Below, one piece after another: positions 1-7,112 of a stretch of 21,025 nt of DNA. The position numbers were made by a program, and so were the translations under genes. The stretch comes from Planctomycetota bacterium (lineage in GTDB: Bacteria > Planctomycetota > PUPC01 > DSUN01). The notes below the pieces were generated by a model. It saw only the letters and a program-made list of their open reading frames with translations, was not told where the DNA came from and did not search any database. The number at the start of each line of letters is the position of its first letter. The stretch's first letter is position 1. The DNA lies in contig VGYW01000104.1 of assembly GCA_016872875.1 (NCBI GenBank), forward strand, positions 1-21,025, given 5' to 3'.

Positions 1-2
1 CC

Positions 3-476
3 GAGGAGGTCATCGCCGCCTGCGAGCGGCACCCCGGCCGCCTCATCCCCTTCTGCCTCATTGACCCGCGCTTCGGCGACAACAGCCCGACGAGCGACTT
101 CCGCGACCTCCTGGCTGAATACAAGGAGCGCGGGTGCAGGGGCATCGGCGAGTTCCTGCCAAACCTCCTCTTCGACGACCCGCTCTGCCTCAACCTCTAC
201 GCTCAGGCGGGCGAGGCGGGGCTGCCCGTCCTCTTCGACATGATGCCCCAGCTCGGCGGCATGTACGGCGTGGTGGACGGCCCCGGCCTGCCGCGCCTCG
301 AACACGCCCTCCGCGAGCTGCCCCAGACCATCTTCATCGGCCACGGCCCCGCCTTCTGGTCCGACATCTCTGGCGACGTGTTGCCCGAGCAGCGCCGCGG
401 CTATCCCCAAGGCCCCGTCGCCCCCGGCGGCAGCCCACGATCTCGGCCACCTCAAGAGGGGACATGCCCTCATTGA
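3..476 (+). pseudogene. Amidohydrolase (amidohydrolase_2 type), 5' end outside window and 3' end disrupted
   Basis: The frame is open from the window edge and reads as the middle of a TIM-barrel metal-dependent hydrolase of the amidohydrolase_2 family. Seen: HPGRLIPFCLIDPRFG, then GCRGIGEFLPNLLFDDP, then GLPVLFDMMPQ, then the strand-plus-metal-ligand motif IFIGHGPAFW. Family members normally continue after the GPVAPGG-like stretch with another strand and the C-terminal catalytic Asp. Here the similarity stops near position 430 and about 15 unrelated residues follow before a TGA at 474-476. The break coincides with the inner end of a transposase-like fragment read on the opposite strand (430-585), so an insertion followed by deletion is the simplest explanation. 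The catalytic C-terminal third is missing, so a functional enzyme is unlikely. The substrate cannot be inferred. Confidence 0.72.
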
Positions 477-585
477 GGATGCGAACGGCCATTGCCGGAC
501 GTGCCTCCAACTGCTCTGCCGATCCTCTCGATCGCACTCTGGCGTGCTCTGCGGGGATCCTCGAGGACGCTGTGCTATAGAACAT
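430..585 (-). mobile_element. Fragment of a transposase N-terminus (helix-turn-helix, IS630-like)
   Basis: On the minus strand an ATG at 585 opens a frame whose first 52 codons include AEQLEARPAMAVRILNEGMS followed by PLEVAEIVGC. This is the basic-helix plus HTH pattern that begins IS630-type transposases and related Tc1/mariner-like proteins. After the Gly-Cys the frame runs into the antisense of the amidohydrolase and loses all resemblance, so only the first part of the HTH domain remains and the DDE domain is absent. Assignment to IS630 rests on recollection of the N-terminal pattern only; another HTH protein is possible. No target-site duplication can be recognised because the far end is lost. 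Confidence 0.45.
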
Positions 586-612
586 TACTTATGCAGATGT
601 CAATAAATAACA

Positions 613-648
613 GGCGGAAGGAATCTCAGGGATTCCTTCCGCCTTTTT
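613..648 (+). terminator. Strong intrinsic terminator
   Basis: A perfect 13-bp stem (613-625 with 631-643), a 5-nt loop and five T residues (644-648) form a textbook Rho-independent terminator for plus-strand transcription. It probably ended the operon containing the now broken amidohydrolase, or belonged to the inserted element. Confidence 0.85.
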
Positions 649-663
649 GACCTCGGTGCTCCC

Positions 664-757
664 GCGACGGAAGTGGCAAACAGTTGCTTACCACGCCACG
701 GGAGGGGACGGGCGGCACGGCGCGGCAGCTAACTGTTCCACGCCTACCTTCCGTCGC
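664..757. repeat. Imperfect long inverted repeat
   Basis: The left arm starts GCGACGGAAG and contains AACAGTTGCT. The reverse complement of the right arm starts GCGACGGAAG and contains AACAGTTAGCT, with a few extra bases in between. It could be a MITE-like remnant or a structured transcript end. Confidence 0.35.
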
Positions 758-975
758 ACGGAGCCCCGATTGTCAATGCCTCTGTCACTTCGATCCGTAA
801 GGCGCATTTGTAATCAGCAATCCGCATGCCATACACGGCCGAGAGCCAGCCCCCCGCCATAACCACTGAAAACAGATGGAGATATGGTGCCGGGCCGCCC
901 AGCCCCAGGCGTGGCCCCCCGATGGCGGCCCGCACGACAACGTGCGCACGCGCGCACCGGCCCGTGCACCGCCCT

Positions 976-1059
976 CTACCTTCCGCCTCTTGCCTCCTGC
1001 CTTTTGCCCTTTGCCTTCCGCCTTTTGCCTTATCCCTTCCGCCCTCTGCCCTCTACTCC
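976..1059. repeat. Degenerate 7-bp tandem repeat, 12 units
   Basis: Twelve consecutive heptamers keep strict phase. The commonest forms are TTGCCTT, CCGCCTT and CTGCCYT; the end units are more worn. On the minus strand the array reads as AAGGCAA-type units and sits directly at the 3' end of the kinase gene, whose stop codon (TAG, 1053-1055) lies in the last unit. Confidence 0.8.
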
Positions 1060-2264
1060 GGTCCTCGGCTGAAAACGGCGAACGACCTCCCGCGCTCCGG
1101 CCCCGTCAGGCACTCGGCCGCGGCGACCGCGCGCGGGCCACCGCCGGCCTCCAGCCAGGCCCGGTGCGCTCCGGCGTAGGCCCGAACGGCCGGGGCACAC
1201 CCGAAGAGCCGCGCGACCAGCCCGCGGCGCGGGTATCCGCGAACCTCAAGGGTGGCGTCGCCCTCCGGGAACTGGCTCACCGAGTGCCCGCTCGCCCTGT
1301 GGCGTTCCCAGAGGGCCAACACCTCGTCCGCTCCGTGGTCGCGGCGATGCCAGATGCGCCAGCCCGCGGACCTTTCGACCGCGAACTGGGTGCTGTTCTT
1401 CAGGCAGCGGCGCGCGCGGCTCGCAAGCCGTTCGGCGGCCCGACGCTCCACCGCGCGCACCACGGCCTCCAGGGAGGGCGCGGAACCCCCCAGCGGCGGG
1501 CCGGACGCGCCGTAGGCGTCCAGGAACGCCGCGGCCGCCGCCCGCCGCTCCGCCCCGACGCGCGCTGCCAGGCCGTGGAGCAGTTGGGCGATCGCCCGCG
1601 CCCGGTGCCGCGCGCCGGGCGGCCGCCCCAAGCGTATCCTGTGAAGGTCAATCACCAGGAACCGCTCGGCGGGCGACGGGGCGGACGCGCGGACGAGGAT
1701 GTTCCCCTCGTGCAGGTCGCCGTGCCTCACCCCGCGGTCGTGCAGGCGGCGCACGAAGGCCGCCAGCTCGCGGAGCAGCGCGTCACAGGCCGGAGGCCCG
1801 TGCCACCCTTGATTCCCTGGCGGTGGCACAGGCGTCCCGCCTGTGACGTACGCCCCCAATGACATCACGTCCGGCAGCACCTCCACGACGAGGTAGCCCT
1901 CAATGTCCCCCTCGCGGCTCGCCGGGAGGCCAAGGGCAATGGCGTGGGAGGCGGGCACGCCCATCGCCAGGAGCCGCCGCGACGCCGCCCACTCCGCCGC
2001 CGCCTTGCTCCCGAAGGCCAGCCCCTTGAGCCGCTGACGCCGGTTGCGAACCCGATACTCCTTCACGATGACGATGCTGCCGTCGCTCAGCCCCACGCGG
2101 TGAACAGTTCGTTGAAGGCTCCGCTTCACCAGCGTGGCGCCGGGCGACTCGGCCAGCGTCGCCACGCGGTCCAGCACCTCGCGCGCAATGGCCTCCGCGC
2201 GGGCGCTCTCCACCACCCACGTCATCCCGCCGCGTCGCAGAGTGACCAGTTCGCTTCCCGCCAT
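1053..2264 (-). CDS. Lipopolysaccharide-kinase-like (WaaP/Kdo-kinase type) protein kinase-fold protein
   Basis: A 403-residue protein with a protein-kinase-like fold. Seen: a candidate ATP-binding Lys (VIVKEY, near residue 68), the catalytic loop HGDLHEGNIL (residues 181-190) and the metal-binding Asp in VIDLHRI (near 206). The HGDLHxGN loop followed by DLHR is characteristic of the WaaP/KdkA/InaA group, which phosphorylates lipopolysaccharide core sugars at the inner membrane. The actual acceptor is unknown here. Residues 141-161 are encoded by a 66-bp imperfect palindrome and probably form an added loop between the N- and C-lobes. The ATG at 2264 is supported by a GGAAGGAG site 13 or so bases upstream and a promoter at 2292-2320. 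The C-terminal 150 residues are Arg/Ala-rich and lack recognisable motifs. The gene is divergent from the heparinase-like gene. Confidence 0.78.
   Translation of the reverse strand: MAGSELVTLRRGGMTWVVESARAEAIAREVLDRVATLAESPGATLVKRSLQRTVHRVGLSDGSIVIVKEYRVRNRRQRLKGLAFGSKAAAEWAASRRLLAMGVPASHAIALGLPASREGDIEGYLVVEVLPDVMSLGAYVTGGTPVPPPGNQGWHGPPACDALLRELAAFVRRLHDRGVRHGDLHEGNILVRASAPSPAERFLVIDLHRIRLGRPPGARHRARAIAQLLHGLAARVGAERRAAAAAFLDAYGASGPPLGGSAPSLEAVVRAVERRAAERLASRARRCLKNSTQFAVERSAGWRIWHRRDHGADEVLALWERHRASGHSVSQFPEGDATLEVRGYPRRGLVARLFGCAPAVRAYAGAHRAWLEAGGGPRAVAAAECLTGPERGRSFAVFSRGPE
1782..1847. repeat. Palindromic repeat element inserted in frame in the kinase gene
   Basis: Two 25-bp arms (1782-1806 and 1823-1847) are complementary at 22 of 25 positions by eye, around a 16-nt loop. 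The arms begin GTCACAGGC and end GTGCCAC. The total of 66 bp equals 22 codons, so the kinase frame is kept. It encodes the low-complexity peptide TGGTPVPPPGNQGWHGPPA. Confidence 0.8.
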
Positions 2265-2291
2265 TTCGTTCGCAGAGCTCCTTCCTGCCTC

Positions 2292-2320
2292 ATTCTACCC
2301 AGCCTCGCCCCAGCCCGCAA
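2292..2320 (-). promoter_or_regulatory. Sigma70-like promoter of the kinase gene
   Basis: On the minus strand TTGCGG (2315-2320), a 17-bp spacer and TAGAAT (2292-2297) precede the kinase start by about 27 bp. The match is good in a GC-rich background. Confidence 0.6.
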
Positions 2321-2360
2321 GGTAGAGCGTACGGACCCTTCGCGCCCGCTCAGGGCAGGC

Positions 2361-2390
2361 TTGCACGCAGGACGGGCTTTCCACTACAAT
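2361..2390 (+). promoter_or_regulatory. Sigma70-like promoter of the heparinase-like gene
   Basis: TTGCAC (2361-2366), an 18-bp spacer and TACAAT (2385-2390) lie just upstream of a full AGGAGG ribosome site (2399-2404), which sits 9 nt before the ATG at 2414. Confidence 0.6.
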
Positions 2391-2413
2391 CCGCCATCAG
2401 GAGGTATCCCGAC

Positions 2414-5400
2414 ATGAGCCGCATTGCATGGTTTCTCGTGTGCGCATCCGCTGCCGCGGCGATGGCCAGCGCGGCCGCGGCGGACCTGCCGAGGCCGGGC
2501 GTGGGGGTGTTCTTCAAGGCAGAGGAGGTGGCGGCGCTGCGCGAGAAGGTGAAGCGGCCACCGTGCAACGCGATTTTCGAGCAACTGGCCAAGCGGGCCG
2601 ATGCGGCACTGGCCAAATGGCCCGAGGACAAGGCGAAGCTCCGCTTCGAGCAGATCATCCCCAAGCTGCCCGACATGCAGACCGAGTTCGTGCCCAAGGA
2701 GTTCCTCCCCGACGGCGGCAAGGAGGCGGGCATGGCCCTCGGCAACTACGCCAAGGAGGCCGCCCCCGCCGCCGCATTCGTCTACCTCATCACGGGAGAG
2801 CGGCGATACGCGGACTTCGCGTGGGAGGTCTTCGAGTTGTGCGCGAAGGCTAACCGCTGGGGCTGGTTCCCCTGGAGCGGCTCGCACATGCCCCAAATCC
2901 ACTTCGGCATCCAGAGCCGCGCCCTCATCTTGGTCGCCGATTGCGTGTGGGACGCCCTCACGCCGCAGCAACGCCAGCTCGCCCGCGAGGCCATCGCCGA
3001 CAAGTGCGTCGAGCCCTACTTCCGCATCGTCCTCCACACCCCAGGCATGGGCCTCTTCCACCTGCGGTCGCGCAACCAGGGCAGCAACGCCCTCGCCGCC
3101 GCGCTTATTGGGAGCATTTTTGTGGGCGGGACGTCCCCGTCCCGCGATGCTGTGGGCGGGATGTCCCCATCCCGCGATACGCGGCGTGGGGACACGCCGC
3201 CCACAACAGGGGACACGCCGCCCATTGCCGAAAACCGCATCTGGTTCAACAGCCTGCTCCAGACCTTTCACTGGGCGATCACCCACGACATCGGCTGGAT
3301 GGGCCAGAACCTCGAGAGCGGCCTCGGCGGATACTGGTCGGTCTCGATGCAGAACCTCTACACTGCCGCCGCCGCGCTCTGGAACGTGCGCGGCGTTGAC
3401 CTCCGCCCACACCCAGGCTTCGACCAGGCCACCTACTACCCCATCATCCACGAGACCACCGTCCCCGCCGTCAACCACTTCACCGATCCGGTTGACCCGG
3501 CAGCCAAGGGGCTGCCAGGCATCATCTCGGGCAAGCCGATCGAGCTGCCCCACGGCGGCCGCTGCGGCGCCTGGTGGCTCGACTACGCCGCGAAGTTCCC
3601 CGACTCCCCCGCCCATTACTTCATCCGCAAGGAAATGGTCGCCCCCGACCGCCTGACCGTGGCCGACGCCCATCAGGGCGCGCTCGGCCAGGTGCTCGGC
3701 ATCGCCTGGTGGGACGAAAAACTCCTCGCCGACCCAAAGCCCCCCACCAGTCTCACCCAGTTCACCGACCGCATGGCCGGCATCCGCAGCGGCTACGGGC
3801 TGGGCCAGACCTATCTCTACTTCAACGGCGACCTCTTCCTGAGCGCGCGGAACGAAATCCTCTGCACCACCTCCGGCATGTCCTGGCACTTCCCCTGGCA
3901 CCAGTACCAGATTTCGGAGACGGGCATCGAGACCGAGGGGGAGCCTTTCGCCCCCAGCATGGTCCTCAAGGAGTCCTACAACGACGAGCGGTTCGCCTAC
4001 TTCCGTGCCGAGAGCGGCTTCAGCAACGTGGCCTACTACCCGCGCCCTGGCCAGCGCGAGAGCCACACCCACTACGAGCGGCGCGAGCGGAGCGTCCTCT
4101 ACGTCCGCGCCGCCGACGGCGCCCCCGACTACTTCGTCTTCTCCGATGTCGTCCGCCATAAGGATGAGCGCCCCCGTTGGCACGCCTGGACCTGGCACCT
4201 GTGGAACCACGCGGAGAACCCGAAGAACTACGGGCGTTTCGTCCCGCTTGGCGACAACGCCGTGCGAGCTGAGAGGCCCAACACCGACCTCTACATCAAG
4301 TTCCTGACCCCTGGCAAGCTTGCCTTCGAGCAGCACGGCGTGCCGGCCCAGCCGTGCGTCTCCTACCAGATGGACCACAATGGACGGATGCTGCGCGCCA
4401 TCGCCGGCGGCTATGAGCCGACTGATGCCAAGCCCGTCACCATCCCGCCCTCCGCGTGGAAGGCCCTTGCCCCTAACCTCCCGAAGGTTCCGAACCTTCG
4501 GGAGGTCAAGCTCGACGACGCCCCCGATGTCCCCGAGTTTCTGGACCTCAGCCCGCCTCCCACCGAGAAGACCGTTACGAGCGAAGTGGTCAAGGGACTG
4601 ACGGGCGGGGTCCGCTACCGGGCCTCCCTCAAGTGCAAGGAGGCCAACTACCGCGTCTACGAGGCCACGGCCTGGGAGGTGGGCTTGGAGCTTCTCGACA
4701 AGGAGGGCAAGGTCATCGCCAAGCCCGAGACGCCCTACGGCCATCCGGACCCGCTCAAGCTCGGCGCGCCCAAGAGCGACATCAAGACCCACGACTGGAC
4801 GGAGACCGTCTCCTACTTCGACGCGCCCGAGGGCGCCGTCGCCTGTCGCGCCAGCTTCCGCGCCGTGGGCAGCGCCCACTACTTCACCCTCGGGGAGCTG
4901 TGGCTGAGCGAGATCAAGCTGCAGCCCGTGGGCAAGCCCAAGCGAAGCCGCGAGGAGCGGTTCACCGCACTCGTGGTTCCGGTCCCCAAAGGACAGGGGG
5001 CTCCGGCCATGAGCTTCGACGAGGCCGGCGTAGTCAACATCCGCACCCGCGCGGGATCGCACAAAGTCTGGGCCTCAGTCACAGGCGGTGGCGTACGGCA
5101 TCTCGTCGCAACGCGGCAAGAGGACGGCACCCAAGAAATCAAAGAAATCACCCGCTTCCCCGACCCCGCGAGGAAGGGCGGTGCGCAAGCCCTCGCCACA
5201 AACTCCGACGCAAATGCGAGGCAGCTTCTCGCCGGGCTGAAGCCGGTCCTCGACCAACTTGCCGCCGAGCGGGATGCGGTGACGAAGCAGGGAAGGAGGA
5301 ACCTCGCCCTAGGCGCAAAGGCCACGGCCTCGGCGACCCGCGACGAGCGCTTCCCGCCCTCGAAGGTGATTGACAACCAGGTGGCCGAATACCCGCTCGA

Positions 5401-5950
5401 TGGGCATCTCGACTACACGCTCGGCATCGTCTGGACCTCCGGCCGCTTCGCAGGCTACGGCTCGGGCAAGGAGTCGCTCCTCGACAACCGCGACTACTTC
5501 CCGCTCTACGTGAAGCCCACCTACTGGCTCCTGCCCGAGGACAAGTTGGGCCACATCGAGTTGGAGCTGAAGGAGCCGGCGGCGGTGGACCTGGTGCGCC
5601 TCTTGAACACCAGCAACGCGGGGCTGAACGATTTCGCGGCCCACGAGTTCCGCGTGGAGCTGCTCGACGCCGACCGCAAGCCGCTCGCGAGCAAGGACGG
5701 CGCGTTCGGGAGAGTCTTCGACCGCCCCTTCCAGCACGCCTTCTTTGCGCCCAAGTGGTTCAGCCGGTATACTCCCTCCTTCGCGGGGATGCTGGAGCCT
5801 GGCCTCACGGTGCCCTTCGGCGACGGGTGGAAAGCGGTTGCCTTCGAGGGCGTCAAAGGCGTCAGATTCGTCCGCGTCGCCATCACCAAGTTCTGGGGCA
5901 TTGGCGGCGGGCTCAACGAAATCCAGGCTTTTGCCGTAGAGGTGCGATGA
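2414..5950 (+). CDS. Secreted heparinase II/III-like protein with C-terminal discoidin-like domain
   Basis: A 1178-residue exported protein. A Sec signal peptide (MSRIAWFLVCASAAAAMASA) ends near residue 23. Residues about 60-470 are rich in paired helices with aromatic motifs (FHWAITHDIGWMGQN, GLGGYWSVSMQNLYTAAAAL), like the alpha/alpha-toroid of alginate lyase and heparinase II/III families. Residues about 480-690 look like the following beta-sandwich (FYxHYERRERSVLY, YFVFSDVVRHKD). Residues from about 963 resemble an F5/8 type C (discoidin) carbohydrate-binding module: NLALGAKATASATRDERFPP then KVIDN. The likely role is polysaccharide lysis outside the cytoplasm; the substrate is not readable and catalytic residues were not assigned. 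Residues 237-271 and about 688-697 come from palindromic repeat inserts. The last 115 codons are duplicated at 7129-7477. The start is fixed by AGGAGG 9 nt upstream. Confidence 0.72.
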   Translation: MSRIAWFLVCASAAAAMASAAAADLPRPGVGVFFKAEEVAALREKVKRPPCNAIFEQLAKRADAALAKWPEDKAKLRFEQIIPKLPDMQTEFVPKEFLPDGGKEAGMALGNYAKEAAPAAAFVYLITGERRYADFAWEVFELCAKANRWGWFPWSGSHMPQIHFGIQSRALILVADCVWDALTPQQRQLAREAIADKCVEPYFRIVLHTPGMGLFHLRSRNQGSNALAAALIGSIFVGGTSPSRDAVGGMSPSRDTRRGDTPPTTGDTPPIAENRIWFNSLLQTFHWAITHDIGWMGQNLESGLGGYWSVSMQNLYTAAAALWNVRGVDLRPHPGFDQATYYPIIHETTVPAVNHFTDPVDPAAKGLPGIISGKPIELPHGGRCGAWWLDYAAKFPDSPAHYFIRKEMVAPDRLTVADAHQGALGQVLGIAWWDEKLLADPKPPTSLTQFTDRMAGIRSGYGLGQTYLYFNGDLFLSARNEILCTTSGMSWHFPWHQYQISETGIETEGEPFAPSMVLKESYNDERFAYFRAESGFSNVAYYPRPGQRESHTHYERRERSVLYVRAADGAPDYFVFSDVVRHKDERPRWHAWTWHLWNHAENPKNYGRFVPLGDNAVRAERPNTDLYIKFLTPGKLAFEQHGVPAQPCVSYQMDHNGRMLRAIAGGYEPTDAKPVTIPPSAWKALAPNLPKVPNLREVKLDDAPDVPEFLDLSPPPTEKTVTSEVVKGLTGGVRYRASLKCKEANYRVYEATAWEVGLELLDKEGKVIAKPETPYGHPDPLKLGAPKSDIKTHDWTETVSYFDAPEGAVACRASFRAVGSAHYFTLGELWLSEIKLQPVGKPKRSREERFTALVVPVPKGQGAPAMSFDEAGVVNIRTRAGSHKVWASVTGGGVRHLVATRQEDGTQEIKEITRFPDPARKGGAQALATNSDANARQLLAGLKPVLDQLAAERDAVTKQGRRNLALGAKATASATRDERFPPSKVIDNQVAEYPLDGHLDYTLGIVWTSGRFAGYGSGKESLLDNRDYFPLYVKPTYWLLPEDKLGHIELELKEPAAVDLVRLLNTSNAGLNDFAAHEFRVELLDADRKPLASKDGAFGRVFDRPFQHAFFAPKWFSRYTPSFAGMLEPGLTVPFGDGWKAVAFEGVKGVRFVRVAITKFWGIGGGLNEIQAFAVEVR
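3122..3226. repeat. Cluster of 24-bp palindromic repeat units inside the heparinase-like gene
   Basis: Two direct units (3122-3145 and 3152-3175), each starting GTGGGCGGGA and ending TCCCGC, have a 30-bp period. An inverted copy follows at 3181-3204 and a partial inverted one at 3208-3226. Each unit is itself self-complementary. The cluster is 105 bp, or 35 codons, and keeps the frame, encoding the low-complexity peptide VGGTSPSRDAVGGMSPSRD and onward. Confidence 0.85.
4477..4505. repeat. Perfect hairpin element inside the heparinase-like gene
   Basis: A 13-bp perfect stem (CCTCCCGAAGGTT at 4477-4489 with its complement at 4493-4505) surrounds a 3-nt loop. It encodes LPKVPNLREV in a linker between the catalytic part and the later domains. 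It has no T-run and is too perfect to arise from coding constraint alone; a repetitive element insertion is likely. Confidence 0.7.
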
Positions 5951-5970
5951 ACTAGATCACTGCCCATCAG

Positions 5971-6033
5971 CCTCGGCTCCAGCGGATGCTTCCACAAAAA
6001 AGCCAATTATCAGTCCTTGTAGCCGAGGTTTTT
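5971..6033 (+). terminator. Possible intrinsic terminator after the heparinase-like gene
   Basis: CCTCGGCT (5971-5978) can pair with AGCCGAGG (6021-6028), which is followed by five T residues (6029-6033). The loop is long (42 nt), so the call is weak. Confidence 0.3.
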
Positions 6034-6045
6034 GGCTAGATTTAT

Positions 6046-6073
6046 TTGACGTGTCGACTATCTGTGGTATAAT
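6046..6073 (+). promoter_or_regulatory. Near-consensus sigma70 promoter
   Basis: TTGACG (6046-6051), a 16-bp spacer and a perfect TATAAT (6068-6073) in an AT-rich patch. It is the best promoter in the window and should drive the 6181-6456 gene. Two palindromes lie between it and the start codon: TCTCCGAA/TTCGGAGA (6112-6130) and GAAGCGTACGCTTC (6150-6163). Either could be an operator for the downstream Xre-type protein or a 5' leader hairpin. Confidence 0.75.
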
Positions 6074-6111
6074 TATTTTTAGGCGCGCTTGGCCAGGTGG
6101 CTAAGTGATGG

Positions 6112-6163
6112 TCTCCGAACGATTCGGAGAGGACCGCGCCCAGTTCTTTGAAGCGTACGCTTC
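6112..6163 (+). promoter_or_regulatory. Two palindromes in the leader, possible operators
   Basis: TCTCCGAA-CGA-TTCGGAGA at 6112-6130 (8-bp arms) and the perfect 14-bp palindrome GAAGCGTACGCTTC at 6150-6163 lie 39 and more bases after the TATAAT box. A plausible ligand is the Xre-type protein encoded at 6658, which is inference. Confidence 0.35.
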
Positions 6164-6180
6164 GGAAAAGGAGTGAGCCT

Positions 6181-6456
6181 ATGCACCCGGATCAGGCGGG
6201 CGGTCGGGCTGAAGGAAGAGTCTCCTTCTCCCAGGAGGTACGAAAGGAGGTTCTGATCCTGGAAGAGAGGCTTGATGAAGCCAACCGCTCGCGCTCGCCT
6301 CAGGTGGACCAGTGGTTGGATCTCCTTGGAATGGCGCTGGCCCTGGACCACACGGTTCAGTTCGGGCCAATGCGCAAGGCCCTTGTTAGTGCGTTGGAAA
6401 GCATCCAATCCATGCGCAAGAAACTGGAGCGGTACCAGTTGCCCGAGCGGCAGTAG
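6181..6456 (+). CDS. Hypothetical 91-aa helical protein
   Basis: I do not recognise this family. The ATG at 6181 has AAAAGGAG placed about 8 nt upstream and follows the strong promoter at 6046-6073; an upstream TTG in the same frame (6148) lacks such a site. The product is charged and looks all-helical: SFSQEVRKEVLILEERLDEA, then a central LGMALALDHTV, then ALESIQSMRKKLERYQ, consistent with a short coiled-coil or regulator-partner protein. No signal peptide or membrane segment is seen. It precedes an Xre-type regulator by 201 bp in the same direction and in the same more AT-rich island, so the two may form a small acquired module. A toxin-antitoxin or phage-type regulatory pair is possible but not shown. 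Confidence 0.55.
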   Translation: MHPDQAGGRAEGRVSFSQEVRKEVLILEERLDEANRSRSPQVDQWLDLLGMALALDHTVQFGPMRKALVSALESIQSMRKKLERYQLPERQ

Positions 6457-6591
6457 GTAACTGGCGGCGCTCCAGGCTCAGCTTAGCGGAGAAGTGAAAT
6501 GATGAGCCACTGCTTTGCGTCTATAGCAGCTGATTCTGGAAGATCCCCTCCGACGACCCTCGAGGCAGGTCGCGCCTCCCCCAAACTATTC

Positions 6592-6630
6592 CTGTTGCGG
6601 GGTGCTTGTCGCTGTAAGAGTGCGCAACAG
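6592..6630 (+). promoter_or_regulatory. Inverted repeat upstream of the Xre-type gene
   Basis: CTGTTGCG (6592-6599) and CGCAACAG (6623-6630) are perfect 8-bp arms 23 nt apart, ending 27 bp before the regulator start and followed by GTTTTG. It may be an autoregulatory operator or a weak terminator for the preceding gene. Confidence 0.4.
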
Positions 6631-6657
6631 GTTTTGCTTAGAAAGAGACTTTGAACC

Positions 6658-7053
6658 ATGTCGAAAGGATTTATTGTAAGACTCCTGCGGATCGCCGAAG
6701 GCTTCTCCCAGGCAGCTCTGGCCGAGAAGCTTGGGGTGTCAGTATCCTATCTTTGCCAGGTCGAGAGGGAGAGGAGAACCCCCGGCCTTCCATTTCTGCG
6801 GGACGTGGCCAAGGTGTTCCACATCCCTCTGGCCCTCTTGGTCTTGGACGAGAGTGATCCGGACTCAGCCCTTTTTGCGGACCTCCAGGGCATCCTTAGC
6901 CGGATCCTCTTGACCCACATCGAGACCTCGAGGCCGGTGAAGAAAGCCCTCCGGCCTGCGCCGAAAAGACGCGAGGCATCACTCACACGAAGCCGATCGG
7001 CCAGGCCCGTCAGCACCGATTCACTGAGCGCTCTGCCGGCCAAAACGTGCTGA
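6658..7053 (+). CDS. Xre-family (HTH_3) transcriptional regulator
   Basis: A 131-residue protein with a classical Cro/C1-type helix-turn-helix at residues about 6-62: RLLRIAEGFSQAALAEKLGV, then SVSYLCQVERERRTPGL, then FLRDVAKVFHIPLALLV. The S-x-x-L-x-x-V-E-x-x-x-R pattern of the recognition helix is intact. The C-terminal 60 residues are Arg/Ser-rich with no known domain. The ATG at 6658 has only a weak AGAAAGAG-like ribosome site. Xre proteins usually bind inverted repeats near their own promoter; candidate sites are at 6112-6163 and 6592-6630. The gene lies between two copies of heparinase-like sequence, in a more AT-rich region, suggesting it arrived by insertion. Its targets are not known. 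Confidence 0.75.
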   Translation: MSKGFIVRLLRIAEGFSQAALAEKLGVSVSYLCQVERERRTPGLPFLRDVAKVFHIPLALLVLDESDPDSALFADLQGILSRILLTHIETSRPVKKALRPAPKRREASLTRSRSARPVSTDSLSALPAKTC

Positions 7054-7112
7054 TCCGGATCATCGGTCTCTGCCTGTGCCGAACCACAAGGACGATGATT
7101 TCCTCTGTGTCG

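Larger units (their letters stand above)
477..1052. other. Non-coding stretch downstream of the broken amidohydrolase
   Basis: No open frame here has recognisable protein character. Apart from the transposase fragment and the terminator, it holds an imperfect inverted repeat (664-688 against 727-757, sharing GCGACGGAAG and AACAGTT at matching places) that could fold a long hairpin. It also holds the beginning of a heptameric pyrimidine repeat at 976. I see no RNA gene. Confidence 0.5.

Noticed and set aside
826..1862. 328-codon plus-strand frame across the kinase 3' half
   Set aside because: Antisense of the kinase, whose HGDLHEGN loop is intact; the frame also runs through the heptamer repeat.
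2384..5062. 892-codon open frame on the minus strand
   Set aside because: It is the antisense shadow of the heparinase-like gene; composition is Val/Gly/Leu-rich without motifs, and the plus frame has a signal peptide and domains.
5956..5969. 14-bp match GATCACTGCCCATC shared with the Asp-box gene near 9164
   Set aside because: Too short and without further flanking similarity; probably chance.
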